Shown: piece by piece, positions 1 through 8,801 of the stretch
Layout of the letters: each line of letters opens with the position of its first letter
Position numbering within the stretch: position 1 is the stretch's first letter
NCBI RefSeq assembly: GCF_038096165.1
Contig: NZ_CP151076.1
Location: 558,001-622,000 of the forward strand
Reading direction: 5' to 3'
DNA from: Pseudomonas sp. G.S.17
GTDB lineage: Bacteria; Pseudomonadota; Gammaproteobacteria; Pseudomonadales; Pseudomonadaceae
DNA: 64,000 bases
Made by a program: the position numbers and the translations under genes
The notes under the pieces: generated by a model
Seen by the model: the letters and a program-made list of their open reading frames with translations, nothing else
Database searches by the model: none
What the model was told of the DNA's origin: nothing

Positions 1-1492
1 GCAGCGGCAGAAACAGCAGCGGACGTTGGGTCAGGCCGTCGCTCAGCTCGCTGACACTCGATGCCCAAGGTAAAGTCGTGACCTGTTTTTGCAGGCGCGG
101 CCAGATGCCTTGAAACCACTCGATGTCCAGCGGTTTGTTGCTGGGGATCCAGAACATCTGCTCGTCCAGCGTTTCGCGCAGGCTCATGGCGGTGCTGACC
201 AGCTGCTTCTGATTGAGCTGCAGCGTGATGGATTCGTTGAGCAGTGAACTCAACTCGCGGTTCAGGCGCTCCAGCAGATCGCTGCGCGTAGTCGCCATGT
301 CCATGAGGGTTTTGCGCAACAGCGGGGTGACATCTTCAGGCGGCTGAGTGGCCAACAGTTTTTCGACGTAGGACGCCGGGCTGCTCATCTGTTCGCGCTG
401 CTGATTGACCTCGAACTGATACAGGCGGATGTCGGCGATTTCGTCGGCCAGGCCTTTGTCCAGTTGCAGATGCGGCAGTGCCTGTTTCTGCTTGTAGAGG
501 ATTTTCGACAGCAGCAGACTGCCGCGCAGCACGTTGATCTGTTCGTCCAGTGCCTGATCACTTTGGGTCAGGTTATCCAGCTGTTGCTTGGTCTTGAGGT
601 TCTGCTGGGTCAGCTCATTGAGGCGGTCGGTGCCGCGCAGCAAGTAGTCGGAGAGTTTGAGGTTGGCGGCGCTTTCGGTGGCCAGCAGGCTGCTGCTGCC
701 GGCTTTTTCCGCTGCCAGGGATTGCTGCGTCACGGTCTGTTGCGACTGGGCGCGACGCTTGTCGTTGATCAGGGTTTGCAGCTCCTGGATTTCCTGCTCC
801 TGACGGGCGACCTTTTCGGTCAGCAAGTCATGCTGGCTGTTGCCCAGATCCTGCAACTGACTGTTGCCCGCCAGTTCCTGGCGACGCAATACCGTCAGCG
901 CATTGATCGCCGCCAGTTCCGCATTGAGCAGGTTGCGCTGTTCGGCGCTGAGGCTTTTGCCGTTGTCCTTGCCCATTTTCAGCAGCGTGTTGATTTGCTG
1001 GATGCGCGTCTGGTTGGTGCTGATTTCCGCCTGGGCGCGCTCGGGACGGGTCTGGGCGGTGATCACCAGACTGCTGGCGTCATTCAGGGCTTTTTGCAGA
1101 TCGCTTTGCTGGGTGCTGCGTTGACTCAGCAGCTGTTCCAGCTGCGGCACGTCCAGATTGTTATAGCGCTGCGCGACGGGGATAACTTTACTGGCCTTCA
1201 GGCGCACCAGTTCACGCTGGTTTTCGCCGGTCTGCTTGGGCGCTTCAGCCAGTTGCTGCTTGAGCGACGTCAGCTTCTGCTCGCTTTCGCGCTTGTTGGC
1301 CAGAAACGTCAGGGTCTGTTCAAGCACCTGCTGCAAGGCTTTTTGATCGGCGTCCGGCAGTTTGCGGTCGGCGATTTTATCCAGGCTTTGCTGCACCGCT
1401 TCGCTGGTGGGCGGGTCAGCAGCCAGAACAGGAAGTGAAGACAGGCACAGGCCGAGCAGAATGGCAGCAAAGAAAGTACGCAGGGGCAACAT
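1..1492 (-). CDS. mscK: Mechanosensitive channel MscK/KefA-type, N-terminal part (runs off the left edge)
   Basis: An open frame on the minus strand runs from an ATG at 1492 to the window edge without a stop, giving about 497 residues of a longer protein. It begins with a signal peptide (MLPLRTFFAAILLGLCL..., cut expected after PVLAA) and continues as a long Gln/Leu/Glu-rich coiled-coil region. This is the periplasmic MscS-porin-like domain of KefA/MscK proteins, which are potassium-sensitive mechanosensitive channels that release solutes on hypo-osmotic shock. The transmembrane and pore parts lie outside the window. It follows nhaP2 on the same strand after 35 bases, so co-transcription is likely and pairs a K+ antiporter with a stretch-activated channel. 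The family call is firm; the exact subtype is inferred from the large periplasmic domain. Confidence 0.85.
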   Translation of the reverse strand, partial: MLPLRTFFAAILLGLCLSSLPVLAADPPTSEAVQQSLDKIADRKLPDADQKALQQVLEQTLTFLANKRESEQKLTSLKQQLAEAPKQTGENQRELVRLKASKVIPVAQRYNNLDVPQLEQLLSQRSTQQSDLQKALNDASSLVITAQTRPERAQAEISTNQTRIQQINTLLKMGKDNGKSLSAEQRNLLNAELAAINALTVLRRQELAGNSQLQDLGNSQHDLLTEKVARQEQEIQELQTLINDKRRAQSQQTVTQQSLAAEKAGSSSLLATESAANLKLSDYLLRGTDRLNELTQQNLKTKQQLDNLTQSDQALDEQINVLRGSLLLSKILYKQKQALPHLQLDKGLADEIADIRLYQFEVNQQREQMSSPASYVEKLLATQPPEDVTPLLRKTLMDMATTRSDLLERLNRELSSLLNESITLQLNQKQLVSTAMSLRETLDEQMFWIPSNKPLDIEWFQGIWPRLQKQVTTLPWASSVSELSDGLTQRPLLFLPL

Positions 1493-1527
1493 AGACACCG
1501 GTCGAGCTGATCGAATAGAAGGGCAGT

Positions 1528-3270
1528 TTAGAGGAACAACCCGGGACCCGGGCGGCTTCCTTCCGGGAATCTGACGCCGACTTTGAGGATCTTGTTCCCC
1601 TCCATCACGGCAACAGTCCAAATAGTTCCATTCCATTCAATCTGATCGCCGACCACTGGCTCGCCGCGATTCTTCTGCACGATGAACTTGCTCAGCGGCA
1701 TATTCGAGTCCAGGCCGTCCAGCTTCAGACCATACAAAGCCGCGACCGCGCCCAGCTGGGCGTCGCCTTCGAGAACAAAGTCACCGAAGAAACGCAGATC
1801 CAGACCCCGTTGTGGAGCCTGGCTGAACAGTTTGCCCAGCGCTGCCAAGTCATGTTCGTGGCCGATTACGCAGAGCAGATCGCCCACTTCCAGCGTGGTA
1901 CTACCCGACGGATGGAGCAGTTGCTGACCACGAAACAGCGCCGCGATCCGCGTGCCTTCGGGCATTTTCAGTTCCCGCAGGGCGGCGCCGATGCACCATT
2001 TTTCCGCGCCAAGGCGATAAACGAACAGCTCCCACTCGCTGGTCGGATGAACCTCCAGCGGCGCACGGGAGATCGGCGCGGGTTCTGGTGGCACCGTGAC
2101 TTTCAGCAGTTTGGCCATCCACGGCAGGCTGGTGCCTTGCAGCAGCAAGGACACGAGCACGATGAAGAACGCCAGATTGAAGTACAGCTGCGCATTGGGC
2201 AGGTTCGCCATCAGCGGGAACACCGCGAGAATGATCGGCACCGCGCCACGCAAGCCAACCCAGGCGATAAAGGCTTTTTCGCGGCCATGAAAGGCCTTGA
2301 ACGGCAGCAGGCCGACCATCACCGACAACGGCCGCGCCACCAGGATCATCCACAGCGCCAGGCCCAAGGCGGGGAGGGCGATGGGCAGCAAATCGTGGGG
2401 TGTGACCAGCAGGCCCAGCACCAGGAACATGCCGATCTGCGCCAGCCAGGCCATGCCGTCGAGCATATGCAGAATGCCGTGGCGGCTGCGGATTGGGCGA
2501 TTGCCCATGACCAGACCGCACAGGTACACCGCGAGAAAACCGCTGCCGTGGATGGCGTTGGTCAAGGCAAAGATCGCCAGGCCGCCGGCAATCACCAGGA
2601 TTGGATACAAGCCGTTGGCCAGATTGATCCGGTTGACCAGTTGCAGCATCAGCCAGCCGCCACCCAGGCCGATGATGCCGCCGATGCCGAATTCGCGAAT
2701 CAGATGAGTCAGCAGGTTCCATTCCAGACCGGTCTGGCCGCTGGCGAGCATGCCAATCAAAGTGACGGTCAGAAACACCGCCATCGGGTCGTTACTGCCG
2801 GATTCGATTTCCAGGCTAGCAGTGACCCGCTCGTTCAGGCCTTTGCCGCCCAGCAGGGAGAACACTGCGGCGGCGTCGGTCGAGCCGACAATGGCGCCGA
2901 TCAGCAGGCCTTGAATCATGTTCAGGTTGAACAGCCACGCGGCCATCATGCCGGTCAGGCCGGTGGTGATCAGCACGCCAACCGTGGCCAGCGACAGCGC
3001 CGGCCAGAGCGCGACCCGGAAACTGGACACCCGCGTACGCAGCCCGCCGTCGAGCAGGATCACTGCCAGCGCGAGGTTGCCCACCAGATACGCCGTGGCG
3101 TAGTTGTCAAAAATGATGCCGCCGCCGTCGACGCCCGCGACCATCCCTACCGCCAGGATGATCACCAGAATCGGGATGCCCAAGCGTGACGACAGCGAGC
3201 TGACCAGGATGCTTGCCCCAACCAGCAACGCGCCGATCAAGAACACGCTGTTGATGGTCACAGCATCCAA
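1528..3270 (-). CDS. nhaP2: K+/H+ antiporter NhaP2 (CvrA) with cytosolic TrkA_C domain
   Basis: A 580-residue CPA1 cation/proton antiporter of the inner membrane that exports K+ (and possibly Na+) in exchange for protons. The N-terminal 400 residues hold about 12 hydrophobic segments with family motifs such as [30 protein letters not shown] and [13 protein letters not shown]. The C-terminal 170 residues form the cytosolic TrkA_C/CorC-like regulatory part. The frame extends upstream to 3375, but the protein aligns with E. coli NhaP2 (578 aa) from a TTG codon at 3270, which has TGGAG eight bases upstream; I use that start. It reads divergently from the first toxin gene and precedes mscK by 35 bases. 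Confidence 0.92.
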   Translation of the reverse strand: MDAVTINSVFLIGALLVGASILVSSLSSRLGIPILVIILAVGMVAGVDGGGIIFDNYATAYLVGNLALAVILLDGGLRTRVSSFRVALWPALSLATVGVLITTGLTGMMAAWLFNLNMIQGLLIGAIVGSTDAAAVFSLLGGKGLNERVTASLEIESGSNDPMAVFLTVTLIGMLASGQTGLEWNLLTHLIREFGIGGIIGLGGGWLMLQLVNRINLANGLYPILVIAGGLAIFALTNAIHGSGFLAVYLCGLVMGNRPIRSRHGILHMLDGMAWLAQIGMFLVLGLLVTPHDLLPIALPALGLALWMILVARPLSVMVGLLPFKAFHGREKAFIAWVGLRGAVPIILAVFPLMANLPNAQLYFNLAFFIVLVSLLLQGTSLPWMAKLLKVTVPPEPAPISRAPLEVHPTSEWELFVYRLGAEKWCIGAALRELKMPEGTRIAALFRGQQLLHPSGSTTLEVGDLLCVIGHEHDLAALGKLFSQAPQRGLDLRFFGDFVLEGDAQLGAVAALYGLKLDGLDSNMPLSKFIVQKNRGEPVVGDQIEWNGTIWTVAVMEGNKILKVGVRFPEGSRPGPGLFL

Positions 3271-3400
3271 GGGCGGTACTCCAGACAAATATGACGATAA
3301 AAAAGATGAGGGCGCGAAATGACCATGCAGTCCGCGTGCCAAGGATTCTAACCTGTTGAATTGGCTGGCTGTCAAAAAAGGTTACAACATTAAAGCGCAG

Positions 3401-3474
3401 TAAATATATAGGGGCCCGCATCCGCTGTTTTTTGATCACGTGCATGACTTCTCTTTACCCAAGGAACAAATGTC
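3401..3474 (+). promoter_or_regulatory. Promoter/leader copy 1 of the toxin pair
   Basis: A TAAATATATA box begins 74 bases before the toxin ATG and TCACGTGCATG begins 39 bases before it. AAGGA lies nine bases before the start. The same AT box and the same 11-mer occur at identical distances before the second toxin gene (6124-6197), so the block is probably a duplicated promoter and leader. No clear -35 element or Hrp box is visible. Confidence 0.5.
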
Positions 3475-6102
3475 ATGCCTGCGATTGGCACCTCTACCCC
3501 GACTGCGACTGCCGGGAATCCAGCACTCACCGATGAGCTGCGCCTGAAGAAAATTGCCCTCCAGTACATCGAGGACTACCCGGATGCCCACGGCCTGGCT
3601 TACGCCGCCGCGCTGCATATCCTGAAAAAACATACGGGCAAACGCCTGAACCCCGCCAAGGTTTATTGGCATCGATTTAGCGGCGCCGTGAGCAGCAGCC
3701 GAACGTTCACCGGTTGGGAGCACTCAGGCACGCCCACCGAATCGATGACCCTCGTCGAATTGGTCATGCATCGCTTCAGTGCCAGGGATCAGGAAGCCTC
3801 CGATGAGTTGCAACTCTACGGCGGCTTCTATACCGACGGCCCGCAATACGGGGTCTATGACGAGCGTAACGAAGTGGCCATGCTGCCGCAGGTGGTCTTG
3901 CGGGATTTCTGGGAGCTGGACTTCCGTGCAGTTTATGAGCGCAGGATCAACCAGTTCTGGACCACCCACAGCGAGAACTTTCGCACGCTGGGCAAGGCGC
4001 ACTTCCTGGCTGCGGCTGGGCAGGCGCAACGCAGTGGCGCGTTGTCGGATGTTGACTATCAAACGGTCACGCGCGCGATTGCCGGTTCGCTGCCGCCCGT
4101 CATGACCTTGAGCACCTTGCAGGCGCGGGTTGTGCCGCAAGCGGGCATCAGCCTGCGCAGCTTCGATATTGGCAAATATGTCGCCCATGACGTGGTGCGT
4201 ATTGTCGACAGCCAGGGCGCGCAGATTCTCTACGTGCCGGGTCAGGCACCGGCTTTTCAGCGTTTTGCCAACGCCGACCAGCTGCGCGCCTGGGTGCTGG
4301 AGCGTTGCGCAACCGAGGCATCACGAACGGCCTTCACCTTGCATTTTTTCCCTTCGCAAACGGCCAAGGATCAGGATGGCGGCGCGTTTGATCGCTGGAT
4401 CGGCCAGTTGCAACGCAATGAATGGTCTGACGAAAAGGTCATCAATAGCCTTGATAAAATCATTGCGGGCGATGTGTTCGACCACCTGCGCGAAGGGGCG
4501 CAACACAACATGCGCGTGCAGGCGCAGCGGCTGACTTCCAACGCCAGCCTGAACAAACAGATGTGGATCGGTTATCTGAATGCCTTCATCCGCGTATTCG
4601 GTGCCGCCGCACCGTTGGGCTGGCCGGTTGCGCTCACGCTGGTGGGCGCTGGGTTGGCCAATGTCGGCTTGAACATTGATCAAGCCGTTAATGGCAATAC
4701 GCCGGGTCTGCGCAAGGCGGGTGTGCTCGGTGCCGTGTTCAACTCGGTGTTTGTGGCGTTCAACCTGCCAATGCTCGGCGCAATCGGTGCCGAGATGTCT
4801 ATTGAAGACTGGGTGCCGGTGGCCGACAGCGACGAGTCGCTCGGGGGGCTGGAGGGCAATCTGATTTTGCCCGCTGAAGCACCCAAGGCCGCTGGCGACT
4901 TGCAAGGCGTGCATTTGCTCGCCAACGGCGAAACCTGGATCGAAATGCGTGGCGTGCCTTATCGCGTGCTTTACCGCCAGGAGCTGCGCAGCTGGAGCAT
5001 TGTCGATCCGCAAAACCCCTTTGCCTTCCACGGCGCCAAACCGGTGCGGCTCAATGCGTTTGGCGAGTGGGAATTGCTTGAGCCGCCCAGACTGAAAGGC
5101 GGCGCGCCGATGCAGGAAGCGCCTGGCCCGTCGTCAGCACAAGGCACCTCTGGCACGTCTCAGGCGAGCACAACCGCTTCGTTCTGGGACGTTTACATGC
5201 GCTTCGATTTGAAGGACGAGCTGCGTCTGTCCAAACTCGCCCGTGCCCGGCAAGAGGCGGTGGTGGATGAAACGATTCGGGATTTCGACCCCGATTCGGA
5301 CTCCGATTCAGACCTTGAGGAAGATGAGGTCATCACCACCAGCGACGCAGGGGAACGAATCCTCGTCGATGCCTGGGGCGATGAGCACCGCTTGTTCAAG
5401 ACCGGAGATGAATATGTCGGCGGGCGTATTGCGGACTACACGCAATATGACGGGATGTTCAACAATTACCTGCGCACTGGCGAAGGTGCTTCAGCCGCGC
5501 AGGTGCAGTTGATAGAAGAGCTTGTCGAGGATATCGACAGCGTCGGTTACAACAATGATGTGGACTTGTATCGCGGCGGCAGCGGTCTTCGCGGCACTTC
5601 GGGGATCGCTTTTCGTTCCGGGAAACTTAAGGTCGGCGATATTCTGGTCAACACCGATTTCACTTCGTTCAGCGAAAATCCCTACCTGGCGCGAGTCTTT
5701 TCCAGCAGTCAGGCCGGTACGCAATCCGACGCATTTGAGCGCGAAATGCTCGAAGGCGCGGCGATTACCTTTGACGACACTTCCGTGGTGTTCGAACTGC
5801 CGAAGAAGGCCTACCGCAGTGCAACGCCGATTGCCCCGTTTTCCGGCGACTGGCAAGAGGCTGAATCACTTTTCAAGCCCGGCAATTACTTCCAGATCGA
5901 CAGCATCGAGGAAGTGTCGGGCGAGCATTTCAAATTCATCAAGGTCCGCATGACGGAAAATCACCCGGCGCAAGGCAAAGCCGGTCAGTGGGCAGGCAAG
6001 ATGTTCGATCTGCGCACGGGCGAACCTTTCAGCCGTGAACTCTATGCAGCGAAGCTCGGCCCGTCAGGCGCGACCTTGCTCGATTTGTTCTTCCCTGATT
6101 GA
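3475..6102 (+). CDS. Putative ADP-ribosyltransferase toxin/effector (paralogue A)
   Basis: An 875-residue protein with no signal peptide. Residues 1-210 resemble the N-terminal part of Pseudomonas proteins annotated as dermonecrotic-toxin-like (DUF6543), with YWHRFS, FTGW, GGFYTDG and DERNEVA. Residues about 363-438 are hydrophobic and could insert in or bind membrane. A PVRLNAFGEWELL segment follows, then an acidic linker (DPDSDSDSDLEEDE, near 605-618). The C-terminal 230 residues fit an R-S-E class ADP-ribosyltransferase: FNNYLRTG, R700 in YRGG, S731/S733 in TSFSENP, and the E795-A-E797 pair before LFKPGNYF. In known ARTs these residues bind NAD and catalyse transfer, and E-x-E usually marks arginine modification. 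Target and secretion route are unknown. No chaperone, immunity gene or secretion gene adjoins it. The fold call is inference from motifs. Confidence 0.7.
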   Translation: MPAIGTSTPTATAGNPALTDELRLKKIALQYIEDYPDAHGLAYAAALHILKKHTGKRLNPAKVYWHRFSGAVSSSRTFTGWEHSGTPTESMTLVELVMHRFSARDQEASDELQLYGGFYTDGPQYGVYDERNEVAMLPQVVLRDFWELDFRAVYERRINQFWTTHSENFRTLGKAHFLAAAGQAQRSGALSDVDYQTVTRAIAGSLPPVMTLSTLQARVVPQAGISLRSFDIGKYVAHDVVRIVDSQGAQILYVPGQAPAFQRFANADQLRAWVLERCATEASRTAFTLHFFPSQTAKDQDGGAFDRWIGQLQRNEWSDEKVINSLDKIIAGDVFDHLREGAQHNMRVQAQRLTSNASLNKQMWIGYLNAFIRVFGAAAPLGWPVALTLVGAGLANVGLNIDQAVNGNTPGLRKAGVLGAVFNSVFVAFNLPMLGAIGAEMSIEDWVPVADSDESLGGLEGNLILPAEAPKAAGDLQGVHLLANGETWIEMRGVPYRVLYRQELRSWSIVDPQNPFAFHGAKPVRLNAFGEWELLEPPRLKGGAPMQEAPGPSSAQGTSGTSQASTTASFWDVYMRFDLKDELRLSKLARARQEAVVDETIRDFDPDSDSDSDLEEDEVITTSDAGERILVDAWGDEHRLFKTGDEYVGGRIADYTQYDGMFNNYLRTGEGASAAQVQLIEELVEDIDSVGYNNDVDLYRGGSGLRGTSGIAFRSGKLKVGDILVNTDFTSFSENPYLARVFSSSQAGTQSDAFEREMLEGAAITFDDTSVVFELPKKAYRSATPIAPFSGDWQEAESLFKPGNYFQIDSIEEVSGEHFKFIKVRMTENHPAQGKAGQWAGKMFDLRTGEPFSRELYAAKLGPSGATLLDLFFPD

Positions 6103-6123
6103 AGTCCGCCGATTGACTCGGAA

Positions 6124-6197
6124 TAAATAATTAGCCCCTGCGGTTATTTCAGACCTGCTCACGTGCATGGCTTTCTCTCCATCAGGACAGCAAAGTC
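6124..6197 (+). promoter_or_regulatory. Promoter/leader copy 2 of the toxin pair
   Basis: TAAATAATTA begins 74 bases before the second toxin ATG and TCACGTGCATG begins 39 bases before it, exactly as in copy 1. AGGA lies ten bases before the start. Between these fixed points the two leaders differ at many positions, so conservation is concentrated in the AT box, the CACGTG-containing 11-mer and the final GTC before ATG. Confidence 0.5.
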
Positions 6198-8801
6198 ATG
6201 CAGACACCCAACCAAAATTTTCGTCAGAACACCGTTGCCAATCGCTACGCCACTGACCAGGAAAAACTCAAGAAAATCGCCCGCGCCTTCATCAAGGACT
6301 ACCCGGATATTCACGGCCTGGCCTATGCCGAAGCCCGACAGTTGTTATTCAGGCACACCGGCAAATGGCTTGATCCGGATCGCATTTATTGGCATCGCTT
6401 TTCCAGCGCGGCCACCAGCCTGGCCACGTTCACTGGCTGGCGACACCTTGGGCCGCCGATTGAGTCGATGACTTTTGTCGAGTTGATGCTGCACCGGTTC
6501 AACGTGCAGGATCAGATCGTCTCCGATGAATTGCAGCTGTATGGCGGTTTCTACACTGACGGACCTGGGCATGAGGCGTTCGACGAGCGCAACGAAGTTG
6601 CCTTGCTTCCCCGGCAGATTCTCGATGACTTCTGGGCGCTGGATTTCAGCGCCAGGTTCTCGGCCAGGATGGAGCGTTTCTGGACGCTGCACAGTGAAAA
6701 TTTCCTGACCCTGGCGCGCAGCGGATTTCTCGCCGCCGCCGCGCTGCAGTTACGCAGAGGCGGCCTGAGCGTCGAGCAGTTCAAGGTCGTCCACCAGGCG
6801 GTCATTGCCGGGTTGCGACCGGTCATGACGCTGGAGACCCTGCAATCCGCTGCGGCGCCGGATTCAGGATTGACCGTGCATACCTTTGATATTGGCGGTT
6901 ATGTGTGCGCCGAAAGCGTCCGCATCGTGGATCGCAGCGGGCGCCAGTTTGTTTATTTGCCGGGTGAGGCCGCGGCCTTTCATGTGTTTGCTTCCGAGCA
7001 GGCGCTGTATACCTGGGTTCAAGGCCGGCTGAGCGACGCGGCGGCAAGGGCGGCGTTCACGGCGTTGTTCATTCGCTCTGCTGCAAGCCGGCAATTGCAG
7101 GGCGCGGCATTTGTCGGCGCGGCCGAGCAGATCGTCAACACGCCCTGGGTCGCGGGGCAATCGTTGATCAATCAGCAGGACGTGGTCATTCGCGGCGATG
7201 TATTCGTGTATCTACGCGGGATCGCCCGACAACAAATGCAGGACGACGCGCAGACTCTGCTGACTTCCAACGCCAGTCTGCGCAAGCAAATCTGGATCGG
7301 CTATTTGAATGCCTTCCTCAATGTATTCGGCACGTTGGGCCCGCTGGGTTGGCCGATGGCATTGACGCTGGTGGGCGCGGGTGTCGCCAACCTTGCCCTC
7401 AATATTGATCAGGCGCTCCATGGTCGTGATGCCCGGCAGCGCAAGACCGGACTGATCGGCTCTGTGTTCAATGCGATATTCGTCGTGTTCAACCTGCCGA
7501 TTCTGCTGGGGTTGATCAGGGCCGCACGTTCGGGGTCGACCGGGCCTGGTGGCGGCGGATTGCCTGCCGGCACGCCAGCCTCCGCCGAAAACATTCCAAT
7601 GGTCGAGCTTAATCCGGTGTCGCCGGAGACTGAAAGTGCCGATGCAGCGATGCGTGGCATTCAGATGCTGAGCAATGGTGAATCCTGGATCAGCCTCGAC
7701 GACATGCCGCATCGGGTCATCTTCAACGAAGAGCTGCGCTACTGGACCCTGACCGATCCTGCCGATCCTTCGACGAGCGAAACTGGGCGGGCGGTGCGCC
7801 TGAATGCCAGGGGCGAATGGGAGTTGCTCGAATCCGGCCCGCGCCCGCCGCCGCTGATCGAGAGCGATGTGCGCAATGAGCTGACACCCAGCCCGTTGCT
7901 GACCGTTCGCTCGTCTTTCTGGGATGTGCACATGGCGTTCAATCTTGAGGAAGAAGAACGCCTTTCACAGATTGGCCTGGCCCGGCAAAAGGCAGCCATG
8001 CACCTGCCGGAGCTGGGCCCTGATGATCAGGTCATGCAAGACCCCCAAGGCACCCGGTTCTTCATCGACGAGTGGGGAGATGTTCATCATGTGTTCAAGA
8101 AGGCTGACGGCACCTATGTCGGCGGGCGCATAGAGCTGTATACGACCCGGGATTCGAGCTTCAACCAGTATTTGCGCACCGGGGTTGTCGAGGCTCTGAG
8201 CCAGATTGACCTCATCGACGAACTGGCGGATGACCTGCAGGTAATCGGGCTGGATAACAGCGTCACGTTGTATCGGGGTGGCAGCGATATGCGTGGCACT
8301 TCGGGGCGTTTCTTTCGCAACGGACAGATCAAGGCCGGGGACGTGCTGGTCAGCACCGATATCGCCTCGTTCAGTGAAAATCCGTATATCGCCCGTGCCT
8401 TTTGCAGCAGCCAGGCCGGTCATCATTCAGCGGGTTACGCGACCCTTGGGGCTTCGGCGGGGTTCGACGACTCCTCTGTGGTTTTCGAGTTGCCTGCCAG
8501 GCATTACCTGGGTGCAACGCCGGTTGCGGTTTTTTCCAACGAGCCGGATGAAGTGGAATCTATATTCATGCCCGGTCGCTATTTCCTGATTGATGGCATT
8601 CAGGAGGTGTCGGGCCTCAACTACAAGTTCGTCAAGGTGCGCCTGACCGAAATTCCAGAACCCAAAGCCTGGCACAGGCTTTATGACCTGCGCACCGGCG
8701 AGCCCTTCAGTCGCGAACGCATTGTCGCCAAACTGGGCGAGGAGGGCAGGAAGCTGGTCGACCGTTTCTTCCCGGTGAATCCGCGAGGGTTGAGCGTCTA
8801 G
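6198..8801 (+). CDS. Putative ADP-ribosyltransferase toxin/effector (paralogue B)
   Basis: An 867-residue protein collinear with the upstream toxin over its whole length, clearly a tandem duplicate that has since diverged. Shared blocks include YWHRFS, FTGW, DELQLYGGFYTDGP, FDERNEVA, LTSNASL-KQ-WIGYLNAF, VRLNARGEWELLE and the ending DLRTGEPFSRE. The catalytic set is kept: R693 in YRGG, S724/S726 in ASFSENP and E785-V-E787 before SIFMPGRYF. It lacks the Asp/Ser-rich linker of paralogue A. Because both copies keep R, S and E-x-E while linkers and loops vary, both are probably active, perhaps on different targets. Its last four bases overlap the end of the convergent acyl-CoA dehydrogenase gene. 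Function and delivery are inferred, not shown. Confidence 0.7.
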   Translation: MQTPNQNFRQNTVANRYATDQEKLKKIARAFIKDYPDIHGLAYAEARQLLFRHTGKWLDPDRIYWHRFSSAATSLATFTGWRHLGPPIESMTFVELMLHRFNVQDQIVSDELQLYGGFYTDGPGHEAFDERNEVALLPRQILDDFWALDFSARFSARMERFWTLHSENFLTLARSGFLAAAALQLRRGGLSVEQFKVVHQAVIAGLRPVMTLETLQSAAAPDSGLTVHTFDIGGYVCAESVRIVDRSGRQFVYLPGEAAAFHVFASEQALYTWVQGRLSDAAARAAFTALFIRSAASRQLQGAAFVGAAEQIVNTPWVAGQSLINQQDVVIRGDVFVYLRGIARQQMQDDAQTLLTSNASLRKQIWIGYLNAFLNVFGTLGPLGWPMALTLVGAGVANLALNIDQALHGRDARQRKTGLIGSVFNAIFVVFNLPILLGLIRAARSGSTGPGGGGLPAGTPASAENIPMVELNPVSPETESADAAMRGIQMLSNGESWISLDDMPHRVIFNEELRYWTLTDPADPSTSETGRAVRLNARGEWELLESGPRPPPLIESDVRNELTPSPLLTVRSSFWDVHMAFNLEEEERLSQIGLARQKAAMHLPELGPDDQVMQDPQGTRFFIDEWGDVHHVFKKADGTYVGGRIELYTTRDSSFNQYLRTGVVEALSQIDLIDELADDLQVIGLDNSVTLYRGGSDMRGTSGRFFRNGQIKAGDVLVSTDIASFSENPYIARAFCSSQAGHHSAGYATLGASAGFDDSSVVFELPARHYLGATPVAVFSNEPDEVESIFMPGRYFLIDGIQEVSGLNYKFVKVRLTEIPEPKAWHRLYDLRTGEPFSRERIVAKLGEEGRKLVDRFFPVNPRGLSV

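Noticed and set aside
464..1438. A 324-aa plus-strand frame opposite mscK
   Set aside because: Composition is low-complexity Leu/Gln and it mirrors the coiled-coil region of the real gene.
1810..3189. A 459-aa plus-strand frame opposite nhaP2
   Set aside because: It is Gln/His/Arg-rich, has no family features and lies fully antisense to a well-conserved antiporter; typical high-GC shadow.
3276..3474. Hrp box (GGAACC-N15/16-CCACNNA) before the toxin genes
   Set aside because: No sequence close to the consensus is present upstream of either toxin gene.
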